Source: JBBRLG01 sp038231495
Lineage (GTDB): Bacteria > Planctomycetota > Planctomycetia > Gemmatales > Gemmataceae
Length of the DNA stretch: 12,303 bases
Direction: 5' to 3'
Assembly: GCA_038231495.1 (NCBI GenBank)
Contig: JBBRLG010000183.1
Location: 1-12,303 of the forward strand
Of the stretch, positions 1-5,471 are shown one piece after another. How positions within the stretch are numbered: the first letter of the stretch is position 1; each line of letters starts with the position of its first letter. The notes below the pieces were generated by a model that saw only the letters and a list, made by a program, of their open reading frames with translations, searched no databases and was not told where the DNA came from. The position numbers were made by a program, and so were the translations under genes.

Positions 1-22
1 AAGCGAGCCGCTTGTGGCTACG
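1..22 (-). repeat. End of an 86-bp-type palindromic repeat inside the sulfite reductase frame
   Basis: Positions 1-22 match the right end of the 86-bp elements at 1546-1631 and 1688-1773 with one difference (GAGCC here, GGGCC there). The rest of this copy, if complete, lies left of the window. It is read through in frame by the sulfite reductase ORF. Confidence 0.75.
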
Positions 23-627
23 GGAACCCTCGACACCCGATTCCCATTAAGCCAGATTTCGTGATAAGCGCCGGTCTTCGGCGCGAAGTGGCTGGCCAGG
101 CGGGCCGCGGTCGCCTGTAGTTCGGCGTGGACGCCGTCGTGGTGGTGCGGGGCCGGACACGCCATGACGTTGCGCTCCACGTCGCCGCACGCCCCCAGCG
201 TCGTCAGCAGCGTTTCGTTGATGCCGGCGATGGCCGCCTTGAGGTCTGTTTTCAGGACGCCATGAAACTGAATGCCCTGCCGGCTCGTGAAACGCAACGT
301 GCCGTTGGCGCACTTGCCCGCCAGTTCGTCGAGCGCCAGGTACTGCGCCGCCGTCACCCGGCCGCCGGGGATTTTGCAGCGGACCATGAACATGTAGTGC
401 TTGCCCAGGCCGTCCGTGCGCCGGGTCTTGCGGGCGTCGCGGTCCTCTTGCTGATAGGTGCCGTGGAACTTCAGGAGGTTCATGTCCTGCGTGTTGAAGG
501 GGGTGCCGGCCTTCGTCAGCTCCTCGACGATGGTGCCGCGCAGCGCCCGGCTGGTTTCCTTCTGGACCTCGACCGCGGAACGCTTCGGCGCGTCCGTGCC
601 GTTCGACGAAGGTGCTTCGTCTGCCAT
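1..627 (-). CDS. cysI: Sulfite reductase hemoprotein, N-terminal part (runs off left edge)
   Basis: The visible 209 residues are the N-terminal part of assimilatory sulfite reductase, the siroheme/[4Fe-4S] enzyme that reduces sulfite to sulfide in the cytoplasm. Recognisable blocks, compared with E. coli CysI from memory: LRGTIVEEL (29-37), KFHGTYQQEDRDAR (53-66), MVRCKIPGG (81-89), TSRQGIQFHGVL (114-125), ERNVMACPAP (151-160) and AYHEIWL (187-193). R83 and R152 align with the sulfite-contacting arginines R83 and R153 of the E. coli enzyme. The YLPRKFK lysines and the four cluster cysteines would lie beyond the edge. The ATG at 627-625 has AGGAA about 7 nt upstream (639-635). The electron donor (ferredoxin or NADPH flavoprotein) cannot be told from this part. 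Residues 203-209 are encoded by an interspersed repeat (1-22), in the loop that in CysI separates EIWL from YLPRKFK. The gene may therefore be interrupted, or may carry an in-frame insert. Confidence 0.88.
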   Translation of the reverse strand, partial: MADEAPSSNGTDAPKRSAVEVQKETSRALRGTIVEELTKAGTPFNTQDMNLLKFHGTYQQEDRDARKTRRTDGLGKHYMFMVRCKIPGGRVTAAQYLALDELAGKCANGTLRFTSRQGIQFHGVLKTDLKAAIAGINETLLTTLGACGDVERNVMACPAPHHHDGVHAELQATAARLASHFAPKTGAYHEIWLNGNRVSRVPVATSGSL

Positions 628-651
628 AGATAGGTTCCTGGGGTTTCGCAA

Positions 652-674
652 ACCGCAAAGCCGCAAGCGGCGGT
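652..674. repeat. Short GC hairpin repeat in the sulfite reductase leader
   Basis: Contains GCAAAGCCGCAAGCGGC (655-671), identical to the repeat motif in the hairpins at 3561-3604 and 7110-7155. Here there is only one unit: ACCGC (652-656) can pair with GCGGT (670-674), and GCCGC with GCGGC as an alternative inner stem. It lies between the predicted promoter (704-731) and the start codon (627), so it would be transcribed in the 5' leader. Confidence 0.6.
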
Positions 675-703
675 AATGTTCACTATGCCGATCACTTTAA
701 TTT

Positions 704-731
704 AGTGTAGCGGCACCGCTTATCCTGACAA
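704..731 (-). promoter_or_regulatory. Candidate sigma-70 promoter for the sulfite reductase gene
   Basis: On the minus strand, TTGTCA (731-726, 5 of 6 to consensus) is separated by 16 nt from TACACT (709-704, 4 of 6). Transcription would start near 697, giving a leader of about 70 nt that carries the 652-674 hairpin repeat. A short inverted repeat CACT/AGTG (693-696/704-707) overlaps the -10 box and could be an operator, but its arms are only 4 nt. Confidence 0.5.
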
Positions 732-912
732 GGCGAAAGGCCGTAAGGTGCCGGACACGCAAAGGGGTATCTTTATCGCCCTTCATCGGCCCCCTGTCAA
801 GTCTCTCTCTCAAGTCAGGTTGCCCAATCCTCCGAGTTTAGGAACAGGCAGACGCCGACAAGCGCCTTCCCCACCACAGGACGTGACACCTCGAACGCAG
901 GGAGGAACCCCC

Positions 913-1500
913 TTGGCCCCGACGCCAACGGCCGCGGTTGCGCTGGCCCCGAACCCGGTGCCGGAGCGGACCACCGGCCCGACGAACCTCGGTTTTCTGA
1001 CCGTGCTCCAGGAGGCCAACGGCTACCTCGGCGGCTACCTGGTCACGAACACCTGGGGCCGGCCGCTCGAATTTCGGCTCAGCAGCGCGGTGCAGCCCAA
1101 CCGCGTGCAGCAAATCCTGTATGCCGGGACGTTGCAGCCGTACGTCTGCGCCGACCTGATCGGCAAGACGCTGGTGGACAAGGCGGGCGTCGCGGTGCAG
1201 CTGGTCGTGACGGACCGCGAGGCGGTGCTGGACTTACGGCTCAAGCTGGACGCGCCGGTGGTGTGGCTGGCGGCGGCCGAGGACGCGCGTACCCAGGCGT
1301 TGGCCCGCGACGGCGCGACGGTCGGGCCGGCGGCGAACGGCCGGGGGACACTGTACTGTCACCCGCGCTACCGGGCCGACGTGGCGGCATCGCGCGAACT
1401 GTTGGCGCGGCTGGACAGCACGTTCGACCTGGCGGAGCCGTTCACCCGCATCCGCGAAGCCATCGCCGAAGCGAGAAAAATGGGAGTCGCCGGGCGGTGA
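913..1500 (+). CDS. Conserved-looking protein of unknown function upstream of an SNF2 ATPase
   Basis: I do not recognise a named domain. The 195-residue product has a Pro/Ala-rich start (1-24), then a dense segment starting NLGFLTVLQEANGYLGGY (25-42) with alternating hydrophobic residues suggesting beta strands (about 25-120). It ends in a charged helical segment (about 158-190: RELLARL, FTRIREAIAEARK). There is no signal peptide or membrane segment, so it is probably cytoplasmic. I chose the TTG at 913 because GGAGG (901-905) lies 7 nt before it. A GTG at 748 in the same frame would add 55 residues of low-complexity Pro/Arg-rich sequence behind a weaker AAAGG. The stop is followed after 12 nt by the composite repeat, then by the SNF2 gene on the same strand. 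A functional link with the ATPase is plausible only from position and orientation. Confidence 0.75.
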   Translation: MAPTPTAAVALAPNPVPERTTGPTNLGFLTVLQEANGYLGGYLVTNTWGRPLEFRLSSAVQPNRVQQILYAGTLQPYVCADLIGKTLVDKAGVAVQLVVTDREAVLDLRLKLDAPVVWLAAAEDARTQALARDGATVGPAANGRGTLYCHPRYRADVAASRELLARLDSTFDLAEPFTRIREAIAEARKMGVAGR

Positions 1501-1512
1501 GTCGAATTTATC

Positions 1513-1545
1513 ACCACGGAATACACGGAAAACACGGAAAAAAGA
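1513..1545 (+). repeat. Left arm: tandem CACGGAAAA-type 9-mer repeat
   Basis: Begins ACCACGGAATACACGGAAAA and continues with another CACGGAAAA unit, giving three degenerate 9-nt units (CACGGAATA, CACGGAAAA, CACGGAAAA) and an A-rich tail. Its reverse complement is at 1774-1806. From memory, the motif is common between genes in planctomycetes and some other environmental bacteria, where it is often translated as spurious FFRVFRVFRG peptides. Confidence 0.75.
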
Positions 1546-1631
1546 CGTAGCCGCAAGCGGCCCGCTTGCTGGCTGGACTGCGGCCCACGCAGCCGGCGTG
1601 CCAGCCGACAAGCGGGCCGCTTGTGGCTACG
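1546..1631 (+). repeat. 86-bp palindromic repeat, copy A
   Basis: The left arm 1546-1576 pairs with the right arm 1601-1631: 31 positions with one C.A mismatch and two G.U wobbles in plus-strand RNA. The apex 1577-1600 contains a further CTGCG/CGCAG stem. It differs from copy B at one apex base (GGCCCACG here, GGCCAACG there). The left end carries the 13-nt core AGCCGCAAGCGGC, also found in the terminator hairpins of this window. Confidence 0.85.
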
Positions 1632-1687
1632 CGCTCCTGCCGAAGCGTCGCGGCCTCGTCGCGGCGTGCGTGGAGGGACTCGTCCCC

Positions 1688-1773
1688 CGTAGCCGCAAGC
1701 GGCCCGCTTGCTGGCTGGACTGCGGCCAACGCAGCCGGCGTGCCAGCCGACAAGCGGGCCGCTTGTGGCTACG
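1688..1773 (+). repeat. 86-bp palindromic repeat, copy B
   Basis: Same orientation as copy A and 85 of 86 bases identical, implying recent duplication or strong conservation. Arms are 1688-1718 and 1743-1773. Its right end runs straight into the second CACGGAAAA-type arm. Confidence 0.85.
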
Positions 1774-1806
1774 TCTTTTTTCCGTGTTTTCCGTGTATTC
1801 CGTGGT
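1774..1806 (-). repeat. Right arm: inverted copy of the CACGGAAAA-type 9-mer repeat
   Basis: Exact reverse complement of 1513-1545, ending 21 nt before the SNF2 start codon. On the plus strand it reads TCCGTGT units behind a T-run. Confidence 0.75.
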
Positions 1807-1827
1807 TTCAAGTGTGAGACCCGCGGC

Positions 1828-3552
1828 ATGAGCGACCTTCCCGAAGTGATCGAACTACTCTCGCCGCCGGAAGTGCGGGCGCACCCGCAGTTCGAGCGGC
1901 CGCTGCAAGCCACCGTGCGCGAGGCCCGGCTGCTGAACGATGCACCCTGGATTCGCACGCTCGGCAAACTGCCCCTCGAAGTTACTACCGAAGGCTGGCG
2001 CTTCCCCGCGCCGCCCGACGAGAATCCCGCCGGCCCACGCCTGCACCAAGCGGATGCCGCGTTCGTGCCGCCGCCGGCCGACGACCGGCCGCGCCCGGAA
2101 AAAACCATCCGCCTCAAGCCGCCGCGCGACGCCATCGTTTTCAAGGAACGGTTGCTTTACCTGTTGCAGCCGCCGCTCGAAAACGTCTTCTCCGGCCGCC
2201 AGGTGACGGTGCCGTTCAAACCGTTCCCCTACCAGATGGAGGGCATCGCCTTCCTCATGCCCCGACACGCCGCACTCCTGGCCGACGAAATGGGCTTGGG
2301 CAAAACGATTCAGACCATCCTGGCGCTGCGGCTCATGTTCCACACCGGCATGATTAGCAAGGTGCTGCTAGTCTGCCCCAAGCCGCTCGTCAATAACTGG
2401 GCACGCGAGCTGCGCCTGTGGGCCAAGGAGTTGCCGTTCGAGGTCATTGGCGGCGACACCGAGGCCCGGCGCACCGGCTGGATGGTGTCCAACTGCCCGT
2501 TGAAACTCGTCAACTACGAAGTCCTCACCCGCGACGTGGACATTGTGGAAGACGAGCGCGTCCGCTTCGACGTGGTCGTGCTCGACGAGGCCCAGCGCAT
2601 CAAGAACCGCGAATCCAAGACCGCCCAGGTGGTGCGCGGCCTGCACCGCGACCGCAGCTGGGCGCTGACCGGCACGCCCATCGAAAACAAGCCCGACGAC
2701 CTCGTTAACCTGTTCGCCTTCGTCGATCCGGGCCGCATCCCGCCCGACACGCCGTCGAAGCGCTTGCCGGGCTTGACCGGCGACTGCATCCTGCGCCGCG
2801 TCAAGGAAGACGTGATGAAGGACATGCCGCCCAAGATCATCCGCGACGCGGCCCTGGAACTGACGCCCGCGCAGCAGGAGGCGTACACGCTGGCCGAGAA
2901 GGAAGGCGTCATCCGCCTCAATTCGCTCGGCGACACCATCAGCGTGCAGCACGTCTTCGAGCTGGTGATGCGGCTCAAGCAGATTTGCAACTTCGACCCG
3001 CTGACCGGCGACAGCGCCAAGCTCGAACGGCTCGTGGCCGACATGACCGAGGTTGCCGAGAGCGGCCGTAAGGCCATTGTCTTTTCGCAGTGGGTGCAAC
3101 CGTTGGAAACGATTGCGAAGGCACTCGAACACGTCGGCCCGTTGCAATACCACGGCCGCGTTCCGGCGAAAGACAGGCAAGCGATCCTCGACCAGTTCAA
3201 AACGGACAAGACGAAACACGTCATCCTGATGAGTTACGGCACCGGCAGCGTGGGGCTGAACTTGCAGTTCACGAACTATGTGTTCCTGTTCGACCGCTGG
3301 TGGAACCCCGCCGTCGAGGACCAGGCCATCAACCGGGCGCACCGGATCGGTCAGAAGGAGACGGTGATCGTGACGCGCTTCGTCACCCAGGGCACGATTG
3401 AGACGAAGATCGCGGAGGTATTGGAGAAAAAGCGGGAGTTGTTTAACGAGTTAATCGGACAGAACGAGGCACCGCCGCGTCAGGGGATGACGGAGGACGA
3501 GATCTTTAGTCTGTTCAACATCGAGGCGCGGCCGAAACGGCACGCGGCGTGA
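1828..3552 (+). CDS. SNF2-family (superfamily 2) ATPase, compact form
   Basis: A 574-residue SNF2/Rad54-type ATPase, expected to be a DNA translocase that remodels protein-DNA complexes; its physiological role is unknown. Helicase motifs in order: PFPYQMEGIAFL (132-143), Walker A DEMGLGKT (153-160), motif II DEAQ (253-256), motif III LTGTPIEN (280-287), ILRRVKEDV (321-329), motif IV AIVFSQW (416-422), motif V GTGSVGLNLQ (471-480) and motif VI DQAINRAHRIGQ (498-509). The segment between NLFAFVDP and ILRR is only about 20 residues, much shorter than the usual SNF2 insertion. Residues 1-130 form an N-terminal extension I do not recognise, with a Pro-rich stretch at 60-100. I chose the ATG at 1828. 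An upstream in-frame ATG (1708) would add 40 residues encoded mostly by the repeat, surely an artefact. No clear Shine-Dalgarno site precedes 1828. The promoter must lie in the repeat or upstream of the preceding gene. Confidence 0.93.
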   Translation: MSDLPEVIELLSPPEVRAHPQFERPLQATVREARLLNDAPWIRTLGKLPLEVTTEGWRFPAPPDENPAGPRLHQADAAFVPPPADDRPRPEKTIRLKPPRDAIVFKERLLYLLQPPLENVFSGRQVTVPFKPFPYQMEGIAFLMPRHAALLADEMGLGKTIQTILALRLMFHTGMISKVLLVCPKPLVNNWARELRLWAKELPFEVIGGDTEARRTGWMVSNCPLKLVNYEVLTRDVDIVEDERVRFDVVVLDEAQRIKNRESKTAQVVRGLHRDRSWALTGTPIENKPDDLVNLFAFVDPGRIPPDTPSKRLPGLTGDCILRRVKEDVMKDMPPKIIRDAALELTPAQQEAYTLAEKEGVIRLNSLGDTISVQHVFELVMRLKQICNFDPLTGDSAKLERLVADMTEVAESGRKAIVFSQWVQPLETIAKALEHVGPLQYHGRVPAKDRQAILDQFKTDKTKHVILMSYGTGSVGLNLQFTNYVFLFDRWWNPAVEDQAINRAHRIGQKETVIVTRFVTQGTIETKIAEVLEKKRELFNELIGQNEAPPRQGMTEDEIFSLFNIEARPKRHAA

Positions 3553-3560
3553 AGATGACG

Positions 3561-3604
3561 TGCAAAGCCGCAAGCGGCAAGAATCCGCCGCTCGCGGCTT
3601 TGCA
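3561..3604. terminator. Bidirectional terminator-like hairpin between convergent genes
   Basis: Arms 3561-3577 and 3588-3604 (17 nt, one mismatch) enclose a 10-nt loop. The left arm contains the repeat motif GCAAAGCCGCAAGCGGC. It sits 8 nt after the SNF2 stop and 12 nt beyond the stop of the minus-strand secreted-protein gene, so it can serve both. There is no long T-run on either side, so intrinsic termination is uncertain. Confidence 0.65.
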
Positions 3605-3616
3605 AATTAGTTTCGA

Positions 3617-4870
3617 TTACTTATCCCCCGACCCGCCCGACCCCGGCGGCGTCGGCGGGGCCGACGTATTCACCTGCGTCATGCCGGCATCGTACGCCTG
3701 CAGCGCCCGGTACAGCGCCCGGTACGCCCCCTCGTCGCCCGGCGACGCCGGTGCGAACTGCATCCCCTGCAACCGGGTCATGTTATCGACCAACTCCGCA
3801 ACGGTTTTGCCCTTGGGTGCGGCCTTGCCGGTGAGGTAGTCCTGGGCCTTGGGATCCTTCAGCGCCCGCACCGCTTCGGTGAGCATGTTCACATAACGCT
3901 TCGACTCGATGTAGTCCGAAGGCGGCATTTCGCTGACGTTGCGCAACAGCGTTGCGTGCAGCCGATCCACGTCGCGCAACAGATCCTTATACTGGCCGTC
4001 CGGCACCACGTTGTTCAACCGCGCCTGCTCGACCGCGTCCGGGATGCGTTGGTTGAGGCTCTTGATGCTGTCGGCGAACTCCGTACTACTCTGCAACGGG
4101 ACCGGCCATTGCAGCGGAGCCTTGAACAGGCCGATGTTGCCGGCGTTCGCGGCACCCGTCGTCAGGTTAATGTGCTTCAAAACGTCTTCGGGAATGGTGA
4201 CGTTCGGCCCGCGGACGCCCTTGGCCTGCTGGGCCGCGGTCGCCTCCAGCAGTACGTTCAAGGTGCGGCCGGACCAGATTTCATTGAGCGGCGGTTCCAG
4301 ACGGGCACGGCGTTGCTCGTTCTTGACGAGTGATTCGCGATAATCTTCCGTCCAAATAGTGTTCATCCGTTCCCACTTGGCCTCTTCCCAGACGCGCCGG
4401 CGGGTATCGATCATCGACCGGTTCGCCTCTTCTTGCACCAGCCGCGCCCGCTGGTTCGCTACCAGGAAGTTGCCGTACGAAGAAACCAAGTCGGCCTTGC
4501 CGCGCAGATAGCCGCCGGCCGCGCCATTGTTCGACAGGTACGGGTCGGAATAGTACGGGTCGTAGCCCGGCGTCACGTTGCCCCAGCCGACGCCGACGCC
4601 CGTGTTGGACAGGGTTGCCGCGCCGTTATAGCTCGGCACCGGCGGATTGCCGTACTGGCCAGGCGTGTAGAGGACGCTCACCCCCGACGAACCGGCACCG
4701 CCGTAGCCCGGTCCCATAAACCCGCCGCCGCCGCCGAAGCCGAAGCCGTTGCCAGATCCGACCGGTCCCCGAAAATTCGGGAACACTTGTGCTTGTGCCT
4801 GGGAAGCGAACCCGCCGAGCATTAACACGCCCGCGAGGGCCGCGCTGACACGTATCGCCTGCTTCGTCAT
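3617..4870 (-). CDS. Secreted Gly-rich protein of unknown function
   Basis: A 417-residue exported protein. Residues 1-27 form a signal peptide: TKQAIR, a hydrophobic core (VSAALAGVLMLGG), and an AQA site with likely cleavage before Q28. A Gly-rich, low-complexity region follows (35-100, including a GFGGGGG run), then Tyr/Pro-rich sequence (103-113). Residues 125-200 are strongly charged and helical, probably a coiled coil (NQRARLVQEEANRSMIDTRR). The rest is helical up to a Pro/Gly/Ser tail (402-415). I recognise no catalytic motif; a cell-envelope or structural role is a guess. The ATG at 4870 is preferred because GGGAGA (4883-4878) lies 7 nt upstream; an ATG at 4876 is only 1 nt from it. 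A longer in-frame reading to 5074 gives an implausible N-terminus in front of the signal peptide. It converges on the SNF2 gene and is probably monocistronic. Confidence 0.85.
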   Translation of the reverse strand: MTKQAIRVSAALAGVLMLGGFASQAQAQVFPNFRGPVGSGNGFGFGGGGGFMGPGYGGAGSSGVSVLYTPGQYGNPPVPSYNGAATLSNTGVGVGWGNVTPGYDPYYSDPYLSNNGAAGGYLRGKADLVSSYGNFLVANQRARLVQEEANRSMIDTRRRVWEEAKWERMNTIWTEDYRESLVKNEQRRARLEPPLNEIWSGRTLNVLLEATAAQQAKGVRGPNVTIPEDVLKHINLTTGAANAGNIGLFKAPLQWPVPLQSSTEFADSIKSLNQRIPDAVEQARLNNVVPDGQYKDLLRDVDRLHATLLRNVSEMPPSDYIESKRYVNMLTEAVRALKDPKAQDYLTGKAAPKGKTVAELVDNMTRLQGMQFAPASPGDEGAYRALYRALQAYDAGMTQVNTSAPPTPPGSGGSGDK

Positions 4871-4968
4871 GGCCATTTCTCCCGCGTAAATCGATCCGCT
4901 GTGCTGCAACTCGCTGTCGATTTCCGTAAATCTCACGGATGAGTACGGAGCATCGCACCCTCCCCGCC

Positions 4969-4997
4969 ATTGTAGACAGCAATTGGCGCGCCAGCAA
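4969..4997 (-). promoter_or_regulatory. Candidate sigma-70 promoter for the secreted-protein gene
   Basis: On the minus strand, TTGCTG (4997-4992) is spaced 17 nt from TACAAT (4974-4969, 5 of 6 to consensus). Transcription would start near 4962, with a leader of about 92 nt before the ATG at 4870. The leader contains a small CCGT/ACGG stem. Confidence 0.5.
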
Positions 4998-5279
4998 GCG
5001 TTTTGTCGAGGCCACCCCCGTCTTGGACGCAGGCAAGCGGTACAAAAATCCCAAAAAAGTGACGGTGAAGGCATTTCCTTCAGTCCGATGCGACCTAGAA
5101 TGACTTATGGAACAGCGTCGGCTGCGGCGGCCCTCCCCGTCCGTCGCCAAATTTCGGGTCAGCGGTTCGTTGGGCCAAGGGGCCGAAACGAGTCCGCCGT
5201 GAACCCGAAGCGCCGGAAATGCCTCTTGTCAGGGGCGTGTGGCGGAATATTCACGAAGCGGCAGTAAATTCCTTTGCTT

Positions 5280-5301
5280 TTTTACGGCCATTGGCGTAAA
5301 A
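5280..5301 (+). other. Small hairpin in the sigma gene upstream region
   Basis: TTTTACG (5280-5286) pairs with CGTAAAA (5295-5301), extended by CC/GG over a bulged G. On the minus strand the stem is followed by no clear T-run. It could be a leader structure or an operator-like inverted repeat; the role is unknown. Confidence 0.35.
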
Positions 5302-5412
5302 CCTCCCAAGCGCCTGCCAAACGCCTTGCCCCCCATTGCCCGTTGCCGCAGCGCTTGCCTGTGCCGTTGTCACCTCGTCGGAGGGAACGACGGCCTAGCT
5401 CTTATAGAATTC

Positions 5413-5450
5413 CGCCAGCTGCCTAAAAGGGATTTTTAGGGAAGCTGGCG
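5413..5450 (+). promoter_or_regulatory. Strong leader hairpin just upstream of the sigma factor start
   Basis: CGCCAGCT (5413-5420) pairs with AGCTGGCG (5443-5450). After a small internal loop, CCTAAAA (5422-5428) pairs with TTTTAGG (5434-5440), leaving a 5-nt loop. This 15-bp stem ends 21 nt before the ATG at 5472. It would lie in the mRNA leader close to the ribosome footprint. There is no T-run after it, so a translational or mRNA-stability role is likelier than termination. Confidence 0.5.
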
Positions 5451-5471
5451 TTTGACCACGGGATGTGCAGC

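Larger units (their letters stand above)
1513..1806. repeat. Composite nested palindrome with 40-bp perfect terminal inverted repeats
   Basis: Bases 1513-1552 are the exact reverse complement of 1767-1806. Inside are two 86-bp hairpin elements in direct orientation (1546-1631 and 1688-1773), separated by 56 unrelated bp (1632-1687). The composite fills nearly all of the 327-bp gap between the stop at 1500 and the SNF2 start at 1828. I see no transposase and no clear target-site duplication (flanks GAATTTATC and TTCAAGTGT). A plus-strand transcript could fold as two hairpins, or as one large outer stem of at least 40 bp. Size and terminal repeats resemble a MITE, but successive nested insertions of two repeat families explain it as well. 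Confidence 0.85.
4871..5471. other. 601-bp divergent intergenic region with promoter and hairpins
   Basis: I found no convincing gene here; the short ORFs lack recognisable sequence and are not supported by start signals. It holds the candidate promoter for the secreted protein (4969-4997), a TGAAGG/CCTTCA inverted repeat (5066-5082), a hairpin at 5280-5301, and a strong hairpin just before the sigma gene (5413-5450). A weak plus-strand promoter candidate is TTGTCA (5226-5231), 16 nt, TATTCA (5248-5253). If real, it would give the sigma gene a leader of about 210 nt. Confidence 0.55.

Noticed and set aside
47..658. 203-residue Arg-rich minus-strand ORF
   Set aside because: It is a shifted-frame shadow of the sulfite reductase gene, whose own frame matches the family throughout.
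748..912. Longer start (GTG 748) for the protein of unknown function
   Set aside because: The added sequence is low-complexity, and the TTG at 913 has a much better ribosome binding site. Not excluded, since TTG starts are rarer.
1546..1773. Direct repeats with a spacer, possible CRISPR array
   Set aside because: Only two copies, each 86 bp and internally palindromic, with one 56-bp spacer; no cas genes nearby.
1513..1806. Insertion sequence
   Set aside because: Terminal inverted repeats are present, but the 294 bp contain no transposase-like ORF; only a non-autonomous element is possible.
913..3552. New antiphage defence system built on the SNF2 gene
   Set aside because: No nuclease, methyltransferase, phospholipase D or other typical partner is present, and the neighbours are housekeeping genes.
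4983..5267. Small plus-strand ORF in the intergenic region
   Set aside because: No recognisable sequence, no ribosome binding site, and it overlaps the promoter of the divergent gene.
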